64,000 nucleotides of DNA from contig CAVRQM010000001.1 of NCBI GenBank assembly GCA_963723455.1, positions 930,001 through 994,000 on the forward strand, read 5' to 3'. The stretch comes from CAVRQM01 sp963723455 (GTDB lineage: Bacteria > Pseudomonadota > Alphaproteobacteria > Acetobacterales > Acetobacteraceae). Below the pieces are notes generated by a model, which was given only the letters and a program-made list of their open reading frames with translations, did no database searches and had not been told where the DNA came from. How positions within the stretch are numbered: position 1 is the stretch's first letter; each line of letters starts with the position of its first letter. Shown piece after piece: positions 9,193-21,142 of this stretch. The position numbers were made by a program, and so were the translations under genes.

Positions 9193-11117
9193 CAGAACGC
9201 CTGTCCGATGCCGATATAGGCCTCGACCACATCGGTCTTGATCGTCGGATCTTTGTTCACCGGCACCGCGACGTCCACCCGGATCGGGCCGATGGAGGTG
9301 TAGTAGCGCAAGCCGACGCCGGCGCCGATGCGCACCGTGTTCGCCCGGGCAGCGCCGCGCCGCGGCTGCCGACCTCGCCCGCGTCGGTGAACACCACGAA
9401 GCCGTAATTCTTCAGGAAGCGCTGCCGGTATTCGATGCTGCCGACCTCGATCGAGGTGCCGCCGAGCGGCGTGCGGTCGGGGAAGGTCGGCCCGACCGAC
9501 TGATACCGCCAGCCGCGGATGGTGCCGCCGCCGCCGGCATAGAACCGCTGGTCCGGGCGGCACGTCGAAAGTGTTCGCCCCGGAGATCGTGCCGACCAGC
9601 CCGCGCAGCGCCAGGATGCTGCGGCCTGGCGCATTGCCCAGCAGCCACTGTCCGAAATCGAGATAGGTCGAGGCGGAGAGCTGGGCGATCGCGAACGCCG
9701 TGTCGCGCTGCGTCGTGCCGTCTGACAGTGGCGCCGCCGCCCAGGCTGTAGGTGGGCGTCACGCTCAGCGTCGCCTTGAAGCCGTGCGTCGGGTCGAACA
9801 GCGAGTGCGTGCTGTCGTAGGTGACGGACAGCGGCAGCTGCGGCAGCGTATAGCTGCGCGAGACGCCTTCCTGCTTGATCCTGGCTTCCTCGAACGACAC
9901 GCCGCCGCTGACCGACAGCTCGGGGTCCAGCTTGCGCGTCACGATGGCGCTGGCCAGGGCGGCGGTGCGGTCATAGGCGTCGCAGCGACTGCTTGATCGC
10001 CTGCAGCGTTCAGCGCCAGCGACTGCCCGCGCGCGTACCAGTCGGGGAAAGTCAGCAGCGCGCCGACATCGTAGCCGGGCTGCGCGGCTGGCCGAGCCGC
10101 CCAGTTCGGTTGCGGCGGCGCTCAGCGTCAGCACTTCGGCATTGCCGAACAGGTTGCGGTTGGTCCAGCTGGCCGTGGCGCTGCCGCCCTGGTCGGTGGA
10201 GAACGCCACTCCCAGATCGACCGCATGCAGCGGCCGCTCGGCCACCTGCACGAACAGCGGCATCTGGCCCATCGCGTCCAGGCGTCCGGCTGGGTGATCC
10301 GCACCGAGGCCAGCGCCGGCACCGCCGCAAGATCCTGCCGCGCCGCCTCGATCTTGCGCGGGTCGTAGCGCTCGCCCTGGTGCAGCGTCAGGCGGCGGCG
10401 GAGGTAGCTCGCGTGCAGGCGGCGCTCGCCGGCTGATGGCGATCGGGGCCGAGATCGGCGACCGGGCCGGCGCTGACGCTGATAGGCGACGTCAGGGTCC
10501 GCGGCCCGATCTGCAGCGTGGCGACCGGGGCGGCGACCTTGGCCAGCGGCCGGCCCTGGTCGCGCAGCGCGGTCTGCAGCGCGTCGCCGGCCGCCAGCAC
10601 CGGGGCGGCCTGCGCCGGGTCGCCCGGCTTGATGGTCAGCAGCCTGGCGGTGCGCCGGGCGGCACGTCGCCGGACAGCGATACATGGCCGATGTGGAACA
10701 GCGGGCCGCGCGTGGCGTCGACCAGCACCGGCACCGGCACGCCCTTGGGCGCCGCGTCGAGCCTCGCCGGCAGGGTCGGCGTCGTCGAGCGGCAGTCCGT
10801 CGATGCTGACCGCGACGCTGCCCTGGTAATAGCCGTAGCTGTGCAGCGCCGTGGTCAGCCGCCCGACATCGCCGCGGGCCCGCGCCACCAGGGCGAACGG
10901 CCCGACCGGCGCCTTTTTCTGCAGGCTGACGAGCGTCGCGGAATCGTGCAGCGCCGCGTCGAGCGGCGCGTCGCCGGTGGGCTTGATGGTCGATGGCGTA
11001 GGGCTGCGGGTCGGCCGCGAGCGCGGGGGCGGCGAAGATCGCCAGAAGCGCCACGACGGGGACGATCCGGGCCAGACCTGGTCGCGCGGACAGTGGGGGG
11101 ATGTCGGCGCTGCGCAT
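9192..11117 (-). CDS. tamA: Outer-membrane assembly protein TamA, BamA/Omp85 family (multiply frameshifted)
   Basis: Omp85-type protein with periplasmic POTRA domains and a C-terminal beta-barrel, partner of the downstream tamB. The start ATG at 11117 gives a cleavable leader (VPVVALLAIFAAPALAADPQ). POTRA sequence is visible in pieces (LTTALHSYGYYQGSVAVSID), and the barrel shows DQRFYAGGGGTIRGWRYQSV, the family (V/I)RG(Y/F) signature loop, and a C-terminus GLRYYTSIGPIRVDVAVP. Frame changes occur near 10.98, 10.67, 10.42, 10.27, 9.98, 9.56 and 9.35 kb. The stop overlaps the tamB start by four bases, supporting an operon. The 300 bp upstream of 11117 hold no gene I can support and must contain the promoters for tamA and plsC. 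Confidence 0.84.
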
Positions 11118-11418
11118 GCCGGCGATCACACAACCGCGACGCGAAGCGCGCTGGCAAGGCAAAGCCGCGATCATGCGGCGCGAGCTCTGGCGATGTGTTG
11201 ATGCGGCCCGGCTGATGCGCACCGCAATCGCGCCGCCATATTCGCACCGCCCGATTTGCACCGGCCGATCCGCACAGGCCCGGGCGTCGCCGGACTGAAA
11301 GGCAAACATCACGCTGCTGTCATTGTCCGGCGCGCGGGCGCGCGGTAATCATCTGCTCATGCAGGACGCGCCGACGCGCCTCAAGCCGAAACGGATACCG
11401 CTGCTGCGCCGCTGCCGG

Positions 11419-12370
11419 ATGGCGCGGCCGGCCGAGGGCTTTCCGCTGCCCGCCGGACCCCCGCCGGCCGATCTCGCGCCCGCTGCGCGCGCTCCGGCGG
11501 GTGGCTGGCCGTGCTGGTCTGGACCCTGCCGCCATTGTCATGCAGTCGGTGCTGCTGCTGGAGCCCGGGCGCGGGCCAAGGTCGGCTTCGCCCGGATTTT
11601 ACTGGGCGACGATGTGCCGCCTGCTGGGCCTGCGGGTGCGCTGCATCGGGCGCGCGGCGCGGCGCGGCGGCGGCGGGCGGCCGGTGGTATATCGTCTCGA
11701 ACCATTCCTCGTGGCTGGACATCCTGGTGCTGGGCGGCCGGCTGGAGGCCTGCTTCATCTCCAAGGCCGAGGTCGCGGGCTGGCCGGTCATCAACATCGT
11801 GGCGCGGCTGGGCCGCAGCGTGTTCGTGGCGCGCCAGCCGCAGCAGCACCGGGCGCGAGCGCGACGGAATGCGGGGCGGCTGCGGCCGGCGACAATCTGA
11901 TCCTGTTCCCCGAGGGCACCTCGTCGGACGGTTCGCGGGTGCTGCCGTTCCGGTCCGCGTTCTTCTCGCTGGCCGAGCAGCCGGCGACGACGGACGGGCT
12001 GCCGCCGCTGATCCAGCCGGTCTCGGTGGTGTACGACCGGCTGGCCTACCTGCCGACCGGGCGGGCGACGCGGCCGGTCTTTGCCTGGTACGGCGACATG
12101 AGCCTGGGCCGGCATGTCTGGAACCTGGCGAAATATCGCGGGCTGCGCGCCACCGTGCTGCTGCACGCGCCGCTGGACCCGCGCGCCTTCGCCAACCGCA
12201 AGGCGCTGTGCGCCGCCGCCTGGGACGCCGTGGCGGACGGGGCGGCGACGCTGCGGCAGAACCGGCCGGCGCGGCCGATCGGGCGTGCGCCGGGCCAGAC
12301 AAGGCACGAATGGGCCACGACGCCGGCATCGCGCGCGGCGGGCCGCTGTTTGCCTGAAGCCTTCGCGTGA
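11419..12370 (+). CDS. plsC: 1-acyl-sn-glycerol-3-phosphate acyltransferase (frameshifted)
   Basis: Membrane enzyme that acylates lysophosphatidic acid to phosphatidic acid. The HX4D catalytic motif is in YIVSNHSSWLDILVLGG, and the substrate-binding FPEGT motif in LILFPEGTSSDGSRVLPFR. Pieces in three frames make up the protein: AAIVMQSVLLL and YWATMCRLLGLRVRCIGR in one, the HX4D part in a second, and the FPEGT part to the stop at 12370 back in the first. At least three indels lie between 11.48 and 11.88 kb. The N-terminus is not certain; ATG 11419 is a plausible start, ATG 11359 an alternative. It diverges from tamA. Confidence 0.82.
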
Positions 12371-12434
12371 CCGGCATCATTGGCGCTTGACGGGCCCACC
12401 TGCCTGTCTGCCATGCTGGATAGCAATCTTGAGC

Positions 12435-12466
12435 GCAGAGGCGCACCGAGAGCAGAGGCGCACCGA
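12435..12466 (+). repeat. 15-bp direct repeat pair in the plsC-miaB gap
   Basis: The string gcagaggcgcaccga occurs at 12435-12449 and again at 12452-12466. The 210-bp gap between plsC and miaB holds no gene I can support. Two copies are too few and too short for CRISPR; it may be a local duplication. Confidence 0.6.
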
Positions 12467-12581
12467 CCCTTGCGCTTGACCCGCCGCGAACGGCGCAGCA
12501 TTGCCTGCCCGACCCCGCCCGACCCGAGGCTGGCCCTATCGGCCAGCCGCCCGGCCCGGCCGGGGCGGAGAGCGAGCATGT

Positions 12582-13969
12582 TTGACCGATCCGCCCGCGA
12601 GCGCGCCCCGCAAGCGCCTGCACACGATCACCTGGGGCTGCCAGATGAACGTCTATGACAGCGGCCGGATGGCCGATGTCCTGGCCCCGCTGGGCTACGC
12701 GCCGGCCGCCGAGCCGGACGGCGCCGACATGGTGATCCTGAACACCTGCCATATCCGCGAGCGGGCGGCGGAAAAGGTGTTTTCCGAACTCGGCCGGCTG
12801 CGGGTGCTGCAGCAGGCGCGCGCCGCGGCGGGCGGGCGGATGATCCTGGCCGTGGCCGGCTGCGTGGCGCAGGCCGAGGGCGCGGAAATCCTGGCCCGCG
12901 CGCCGTTCGTGGACATCGTGCTGGGGCCGCAGACCTATCACCGGCTGCCGGAGATGGTCGCCCGCGCGGCCCGCGCCGGCGGTGCGGTGATCGAGACCGA
13001 TTTCCCGGCCGAGGACGAAGTTCGACCACCTGCCGGACGACGGCCGCGCCGCCGGGCGTGACCGCGTTCCTGACCATCCAGGAGGGCTGCGACAAGTTCT
13101 GCAGCTTCTGCGTCGTGCCCTACACGCGCGGCGCCGAAAGCAGCCGCCCGGCCGCCGCGATCCTGGCCGAGGCAGGCGGCTGGTGGCGGCGGGGCGTGCG
13201 CGAGATCACGCTGCTGGGCCAGAACGTCAACGCCTGGCACGGCGCCGGGCCGGACGGGGCGGCGTCCGATCTGGGCGCGCTGGTGGCGATGCTGGCGGCG
13301 GATCCCGGGGCTGGCGCGGCTCCGCTACACCACCTCGCACCCGCGCGACATGAGCGACAGCCTGATCGCGGCGCATCGCCGAGGTGGCGGCGCTGATGCC
13401 GTTCCTGCATCTGCCGGTGCAGTCCGGCTCGGACCGGATGCTGCGCGCGATGAACCGCGGCCACACCGCCGCCGAGTATCTGCGCGCTGGTCGAGCGGCT
13501 GCGCGCCGCGCGGCCGGACATGGCGCTGTCCAGCGACTTCATCGTGGGCCATCCGGGCGAGACCGAGGCGGATTTCCGCGCCACCCTGGCGCTGATCGAG
13601 CGGGTCGGCTTCGCCCAGGCGTTCAGCTTCAAATACTCGCCGCGTCCCGGCACCCCCGCCGCCGGCGCGCCCGGCCAGGTGGACGAGGCCGGCAAGGACG
13701 ACCGGCTGCAGGCGGCTCCAGGCGCTGCTGCGCGCCCAGCAGACGGCATTCAACGAGCGCACCGCCGGCCTGGACGTGCCGGTGCTGTTCACCGGGCCGG
13801 GCCGCAAGCCGGGCCAGCTGTCGGGTCGCACGCCCTGGCTGCAGCCGGTCCATGCGCCCGGGCCCGCAACGCTGATCGGCCATGTGGCGATGGTGAAGAT
13901 CGTCGCCGCGCACCCCAATTCCTTGACAGGCTGCATCACCCCGAACCACAGGAGCGAGCTTGCGCTTGA
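12582..13969 (+). CDS. miaB: tRNA-2-methylthio-N6-dimethylallyladenosine synthase MiaB (multiply frameshifted)
   Basis: Radical-SAM methylthiotransferase that adds the 2-methylthio group to i6A37 of tRNA, after MiaA (also in this window). The UPF0004 domain begins TITWGCQMNVYDSGRMADVL and contains ILNTCHIRERAAEKVFSELG. The radical-SAM CxxxCxxC is in EGCDKFCSFCVVPYTRG, later LPVQSGSDRMLRAMNRGHT, and the C-terminal TRAM domain is VLFTGPGRKPGQLSGRTPWL. These pieces fall in several frames with changes near 13.02, 13.3, 13.38, 13.48, 13.7 kb and one close to the end. TTG at 12582 is chosen because it is in frame and 12 bp after GGAGAG. The end is taken as TGA 13967-13969, overlapping phoH. Confidence 0.86.
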
Positions 13970-15021
13970 ACCCCGCCCGCCCGCACCGCGGCACATCGTC
14001 CCCCCGGCCTGCGTCAGCCGCCAAGACCATGACCCTGCATTTCCACGACAACGCCCTGCTGCCGCTGCTGCTGGGCGACCACGACCGCCATCTGGTGCGG
14101 CTGGAGCAGGGCTTCGGAGTGCGGCTGTCCTGCCGCGGCAACCGCATGGCGATCGCCGGCGACGCCTCGCGCGTCGATGCGGCGCAGGCCGCGCTGTCCG
14201 GCCTGTGGCAGCGGCTGGAGCGCGGCGAGGGGATCAGCGCCAGCGACATCGACGCCGCGGTGCGGATGAGCGAGGCCGACGACCCGCGCCTGCCGCTGTC
14301 AGACCTGCCGGCGATCCGCACGCGGCGCGGCGCGGTCGGGCCGCGCAGCCCCGGGCAGGCCGCCTACATGGAGGCGCTGGGCCGGCACGAGATGGTGTTC
14401 GGCGTCGGCCCGGCCGGCACCGGCAAGACCTATCTGGCGGTGGCGCAGGCAGTGGCCATGTTGCAGGCCGGACGGGTCGATCGCATCGTCCTGTCGCGCC
14501 CGGCGGTGGAGGCCGGCGAGCGGCTGGGCTTCCTGCCCGGCGACATGAAGGAGAAGGTCGATCCGTATCTGCGCCCGCTGTACGACGCGCTGGGCGACAT
14601 GATGCCGCAGGAGCAGGTGGTGCGGCGCATCGGCACCGGCGAGATCGAGGTGGCGCCGCTGGCGTTCATGCGCGGCCGCACGCTGGCGCACAGCTTCGTC
14701 ATCCTCGACGAGGCGCAGAACACGACGCCGGTGCAGATGAAGATGTTCCTGACCCGCATGGGCGAGGGCACGCGCATGGTGGTCACCGGCGACCTGACGC
14801 AGGTCGATCTGCCGGCCGGCCAGCGATCCGGCCTGCGCGACGCGCTGGACACGCTGGAGGGCGTGCCGGGCCTGGCGGTGTGCCGGTTCGACAACCGCGA
14901 CGTGGTGCGCCATCCGCTGGTGGCGCGCATCGTCGATGCGTACGACCAGCGCGCGGCGGCCGAGAAGGAGACGCGGCAGCGCGGCCGGGCGGCGCTGCCG
15001 GCGGAGATTGCGGGCAAGTAG
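13960..15021 (+). CDS. PhoH-like ATPase (YbeZ type)
   Basis: P-loop ATPase of the PhoH family, associated with RNA and ribosome maturation and normally encoded next to ybeY. Walker A is GVGPAGTGKTYLAVAQ (about residue 149), Walker B is FVILDEAQNTTPVQ, and the family block RPAVEAGERLGFLPGDMKEK lies between. The N-terminal KH-like segment includes GFGVRLSCRGNRMAIAG. The TTG at 13960 overlaps the end of miaB; ATG 14029 (MTLHFHDN) is an alternative start that keeps the conserved part. Intact over 353 residues, and its stop directly abuts ybeY, so phoH-ybeY-corC look like one unit. Confidence 0.92.
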   Translation: MRLNPARPHRGTSSPRPASAAKTMTLHFHDNALLPLLLGDHDRHLVRLEQGFGVRLSCRGNRMAIAGDASRVDAAQAALSGLWQRLERGEGISASDIDAAVRMSEADDPRLPLSDLPAIRTRRGAVGPRSPGQAAYMEALGRHEMVFGVGPAGTGKTYLAVAQAVAMLQAGRVDRIVLSRPAVEAGERLGFLPGDMKEKVDPYLRPLYDALGDMMPQEQVVRRIGTGEIEVAPLAFMRGRTLAHSFVILDEAQNTTPVQMKMFLTRMGEGTRMVVTGDLTQVDLPAGQRSGLRDALDTLEGVPGLAVCRFDNRDVVRHPLVARIVDAYDQRAAAEKETRQRGRAALPAEIAGK

Positions 15022-15494
15022 ATGGACGCATCCGGCAGTCGGTGCCCCGCCCAGCTTGCTCCGAAGCTGGCGGGGCACCGTATCACGGTGGACGAGGCAG
15101 CCTGGCGGCGGCTGGTCCGCCAGCCCGAGCGCCTCGCGCGGCGGGTGCTGGACAGCCTGGACAGCGACGCCGAGGTCGTTCTGGCGTCGGACCGCGCGGT
15201 GCGCCGGCTGAACGCGCGGCATCGCGGCCGCAACAGGCCGACCAACGTGCTGACCTTCGAGCCGCCGCTGCCCGGGATGCCGGGCGGCATCGTGCTGGCG
15301 CTGGGCACGGTGCGGCGCGAGGCGCGGGCGGCGGGACGGCGGCCGTCGGCGCATCTGGCGCATCTGGTGGCGCATGGCGTGCTGCACCTGCGCGGCCACG
15401 ATCATCACGGCGCGGGCGAGGCGCGGGCGATGGAGCTGGCCGAGGCGCGGGCGCTGGCGCGGCTGGGCTTCCGAATCCGTGGCGGGTGCGGTGA
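15022..15494 (+). CDS. ybeY: Endoribonuclease YbeY (stop lost by a probable 1-nt deletion)
   Basis: Zn-dependent single-strand endoribonuclease for rRNA 3' end maturation and ribosome quality control. The metal site is the three-His motif AHGVLHLRGHDHH. The ATG immediately follows the phoH stop. As written, the frame passes through GFRIRGG into the next gene, giving one 466-codon reading frame. In the adjacent frame the end reads GF-NPWRVR followed by TGA at 15492-15494, a natural YbeY-like ending; the span is one base short of a multiple of three. I infer a missing base near 15470 rather than a true YbeY-CBS fusion, but cannot exclude the fusion. Confidence 0.85.
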
Positions 15495-15504
15495 GCGCCC
15501 CCCG

Positions 15505-16422
15505 ATGAGCGCCCTCAATGAGCGCGTCCCGATGAGCGCGCTGTCCCGCGCCGGGCTGCTGAACCGCCTGCGCCCGCCCTGGCTGCGCCGTGCGGCGGAA
15601 CATTCGGTGCGCGACAGCATCGCCGAGCTAGTCAGCGAGGCGGCGCAGGCGCAGGCCACGCCCGGCCAGCCGCCCGAGCTGGACCGCCAGGAGCGGGCGC
15701 TGATCGCCAACGTGCTGCGGCTGCGCGGCACCACGGCCGACGACGTGATGATCCCGCGCGCCGACATCGTGGCGATGCGCGACGACGTGACGCTGGACCG
15801 GGCGCTGGCGCAGATCCGCAGCGAGGGCCATTCGCGCCTGCCGGTGTATCACGACGAGCTGGATGACATCCGCGGCATGGTCCACATCAAGGACGTGATC
15901 GCCTATGTCGGCCGCCCCGAGGCGTTCCGCCTGGAGCGCATCCTGCGCCGCCCGCTGCTGGTCGCCCCGCAGATACCGGTGCTGGATCTGCTGCTGCAGA
16001 TGCGCCAGGCGCGCATCCACCTGGCGCTGGTGGTGGACGAGTACGGCGGCATTGACGGGCTGGTGACGATCGAGGACCTGGTTGAGACGATCACCGGCGA
16101 CATCGCCGACGAGCATGACGAGGTGGCCGGCCCGCTGCTGACCGAGCGCGCCGACGGCACGCTGGACATGGACGCCCGACTGCCGATCGAGGATTTCGAG
16201 ACGCGGCTCGGTCCGGTGCTGACCGAGGACGAGCGCGAGGCGGACATCGACACGGTGGGCGGGCTGGTGTTCACCCTGGCCGGACGGGTGCCGGCGCGCG
16301 GCGAGGTGCTGAGCCATCCGTCTGGGATCGAGTTCCGCGTGCTGGACGCCGACCCGAGGCGGATCCGGCGGCTGCGGGTGCGCGGCGCGCGGGCGGCGCC
16401 GGCGCGCGAGGCGGCGGAGTAG
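15505..16422 (+). CDS. CorC/TlyC-like CBS-domain protein (hemolysin family)
   Basis: Cytosolic protein with two CBS domains and a C-terminal CorC/HlyC transporter-associated domain; the family is linked to Mg2+/Co2+ efflux and magnesium homeostasis, and the hemolysin name is historical. CBS1 starts at DDVMIPRADIVAMRDDVTLD, CBS2 ends with ALVVDEYGGIDGLVTIEDLV, and the C-terminal domain holds DIDTVGGLVFTLAGRVPARG. ATG 15505 and ATG 15532 are both in frame; the start region contains three near-identical ATGAGCGC strings (15505, 15518, 15532). As sequenced, it is in frame with ybeY upstream. Order phoH-ybeY-corC is standard in proteobacteria. Confidence 0.88.
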   Translation: MSALNERVPMSALSRAGLLNRLRPPWLRRAAEHSVRDSIAELVSEAAQAQATPGQPPELDRQERALIANVLRLRGTTADDVMIPRADIVAMRDDVTLDRALAQIRSEGHSRLPVYHDELDDIRGMVHIKDVIAYVGRPEAFRLERILRRPLLVAPQIPVLDLLLQMRQARIHLALVVDEYGGIDGLVTIEDLVETITGDIADEHDEVAGPLLTERADGTLDMDARLPIEDFETRLGPVLTEDEREADIDTVGGLVFTLAGRVPARGEVLSHPSGIEFRVLDADPRRIRRLRVRGARAAPAREAAE

Positions 16423-16613
16423 CCGGCTCCCGGCGACACGCCGCGGGCAGGTCGGCCCACGTCGCCAGCGCAGGCGACATGCCGTGCGCCGGAACGACGC
16501 CGCTGCGGTCGGATTTGGGGATTCTTTCACCGGCGGCCCGCACTCGCCTCTTGTTCCGCAGTCCGATGCGTGATGCGATGCAAATGCCCCCAGCATGGAT
16601 GGATTTGCAGGCA

Positions 16614-17045
16614 ATGGCCCTTAGCAAGACTCCCTCGAAGACCACCGCGAAACCCGCCGCCAAGCCGGCAGCCAAGGCTGCCCCGGCCAAGCCGGCCGGC
16701 AAGGCCGCCGCTGCGGCGCCGGCGCCGGCCCCGGCGCCTGCTCCAGCCGCCGCCAAGGCGGTTGCCGCCGCGACCGTGACGCTGAAGCAGGTCGCGGCCC
16801 AGCTCGCCGACGCCCATGCGATGCCGAAAAGCCAAGCCGAGGCGCTGGCCAGCAGCCTGGTCGGCGTGCTGGTCAAGCACCTGAAGGCCGGCGACCGGCT
16901 GCGCATCGGCGGCCTCGGCATCCTGGAGGTCAAGAACCGCCCGGCCCGCACCGGCCGCAACCCGGCTACCGGCGCCACCATCCAGATCGCGGCGAGCAAG
17001 AAGATCGCCTTCCGGCCGGCCAAGGAGCTGAAGGAAGCGATCTGA
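16614..17045 (+). CDS. HU-family DNA-binding protein with Lys/Ala/Pro-rich N-terminal tail
   Basis: Nucleoid-associated protein of the HU/IHF fold. The C-terminal 90 residues are a normal HU domain: TLKQVAAQLADAHAMPKSQA, GDRLRIGGLGILEVKNRPAR, then TGRNPATGATIQIAASKKIA with the DNA-wrapping arm containing the conserved RNP. Before it lies about 50 residues of low complexity (KPAAKPAAKAAPAKPAGK, APAPAPAPAP) resembling a histone H1 tail. ATG 16614 is chosen because it starts the basic tail; an ATG at 16575 would add 13 unlikely residues. The 190-bp gap upstream has no other gene. It converges on rbfA. Confidence 0.9.
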   Translation: MALSKTPSKTTAKPAAKPAAKAAPAKPAGKAAAAAPAPAPAPAPAAAKAVAAATVTLKQVAAQLADAHAMPKSQAEALASSLVGVLVKHLKAGDRLRIGGLGILEVKNRPARTGRNPATGATIQIAASKKIAFRPAKELKEAI

Positions 17046-17102
17046 CACCCACCCGCCCGGGTTTACACCATCGCAGGGGGCGGCTCACGCTCTTGCCCGC
17101 CG

Positions 17103-17155
17103 CCGCTCCGAGGGCAGGGCGTGGATCCTCGGCCTTCGCCGAGGATGACGGGGGA
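17103..17155. repeat. Dispersed palindromic repeat, copy 1
   Basis: The core at 17123-17151 is identical over 29 bases to 27790-27818, and similarity extends about 20 bases upstream. It contains a perfect 9-bp inverted repeat, ATCCTCGGC and GCCGAGGAT, around a CTTC loop. It sits in the 250-bp gap between the convergent HU-like gene and rbfA, where nothing else is recognisable, so it could serve as a bidirectional terminator or be a small dispersed element. Confidence 0.75.
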
Positions 17156-17295
17156 GCGGCTTCTACCCGATCCTGGACGCTGGGCCGTGTCCGGTGCGGG
17201 ACTGGACGGCCGGTTAAGCCCGGCCGTGACGATGGCGCGCGGCGCGAACGCCTGCGCGCGGGTCCATCCGCAGCAAGGGAGGGGGCAGTTAGCCC

Positions 17296-17739
17296 CTACT
17301 CCTCCGCGTCCGCGGCAGGATCGCCCGCAGCCCCTGGCGGGCCGGCGGCCAGGTCGCGGGCGACCTCGGGCCGGCGGAGCATCCGGTCCACCTGCATCGC
17401 ATAGTCGATGCTGGTGTCGGCCTGGAACGAGACCTCCGGGGCGACGCGCAGGCGCAGCGACTTGGCCAATTGGCCGCGCAGGAACGGCGCGGCGCGGCGC
17501 AGCGCCGGCAGCAGCGCGTCGGCATCGGCGCGGCCGAGCCGGGTGACGAACGCCGTGGCGCGGCTCAGGTCGGGGCCGACCCGCACCTCGGTCACGGTGA
17601 TCGGCACGCCGGACAGCTCCGGGTCGCGGATTTCGTCGCGCGCGAAAATGCCGGCCAGGACGTGACGGATCTCCTCGCCTACCCGCAACTGACGCTGCGT
17701 CGGCGCCCTGGCCGCCGCCGCGCGGCCGCCCGTCCTCAC
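17296..17739 (-). CDS. rbfA: 30S ribosome-binding factor RbfA
   Basis: Small KH-like factor that binds 16S rRNA during late 30S maturation. Family blocks are QLRVGEEIRHVLAGIFARDE, then DPELSGVPITVTEVRVGPDL with ATAFVTRLG, and the C-terminal LRLRVAPEVSFQADTSIDYA. Length 147 residues and a short acidic tail are normal. It starts 41 bp after the infB stop and closes the rimP-nusA-ylxR-infB-rbfA operon; truB, often next, is not present here because the following gene is convergent. No frameshift seen. Confidence 0.93.
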   Translation of the reverse strand: MRTGGRAAAARAPTQRQLRVGEEIRHVLAGIFARDEIRDPELSGVPITVTEVRVGPDLSRATAFVTRLGRADADALLPALRRAAPFLRGQLAKSLRLRVAPEVSFQADTSIDYAMQVDRMLRRPEVARDLAAGPPGAAGDPAADAEE

Positions 17740-17780
17740 GGCGCCGCCTTCACGGCGCCGTCGTCATCGCGGCACCGCCG

Positions 17781-20437
<2,657 letters not shown>

Positions 20438-20441
<4 letters not shown>

Positions 20442-21138
20442 CTACCCGCCTGATCCAGTTCCTTCGACCCGCCGGCCACGCCGGAGGGGTGTTCCTTCGC
20501 CTGGCCCCGCCCGGTCGGGGCCGTCTCGTCCACGCCGCGCAGCCCCGCCAGGCGCTGCGCATCGGCCAGCAGGCGCTCCGCCAGCCGGCCCGGCAGCACC
20601 GCCACATGCACCGCGCGCTCGCGGCCGAAGATCGCGCCGAGCCGCTCGGCGGACAGAGGCGCGGCCACCGGCACCAGGCCGGCGCCAAGGCTGCCCCCCA
20701 GGAAGCGCGCCCGCTCCTCGGGGCTGCCGTCGGCGGCCTGGATCACCAGCGCCGCCCGCCCCGCCCGCAGCCACTCACGCGCCTTCTCGAAGCCGCTCAC
20801 CGCCTGCCCGGCGCGTCGGGCGAGGCCGATATGGTCGCCGATCCGTCGCTCCAGCGCGGCGATGAGCCCGGACAAAAGATCGGGGGGACCGTCACCGCGC
20901 CGCGCGCCGCCCGTGCGAACGCGCCCTTGGTCCGCGCGCGTTGTATCACATCCTCCCGCGCACTCAACCAGATTCCCCGTCCGGGCAGCGTTGCGGCGAG
21001 GTCGGCCACCACCGAGCGGTCGGGCGCGACCACGAAGCGGATCATCGCCTCGCGCGCGCCGCGCTCGCGCGTGACCACACAGCGCCGCAGCGGGCCGCGC
21101 TCCGGCTCGTCGTCGTCCTCCTGCTCGGCAGGCTCGGT
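20438..21138 (-). CDS. YlxR/L7Ae-type RNA-binding protein of the nusA-infB operon (frameshifted)
   Basis: Two-domain protein typical of alphaproteobacteria: an N-terminal YlxR (DUF448) domain, seen as RCVVTRERGAREAMIRFVVA and LPGRGIWLSAREDVIQRART, and a C-terminal L7Ae/YlxQ-like domain, seen as IGLARRAGQAVSGFEKAREW. The family is placed in the nusA-infB operon and linked to ribosome or RNase P function. A frame change at a run of six C near 20886 joins the two halves. I cannot find an ATG, GTG or TTG before the conserved RCVVTR motif, so the true start near 21138 is unknown and another indel there is likely. The stop overlaps infB by four bases. Confidence 0.78.
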
Positions 21139-21142
21139 CGGG

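Noticed and set aside
5119..11117. tamA and tamB as real pseudogenes
   Set aside because: Both keep full-length family sequence across the frames, with intact starts, ends and overlap; the number of isolated indels and their presence in essential genes nearby favour sequence errors.
12435..12466. Short direct repeats considered as a CRISPR start
   Set aside because: Only two 15-bp copies with a 2-bp gap and no spacer pattern. No CRISPR array or cas gene was seen anywhere in the window.
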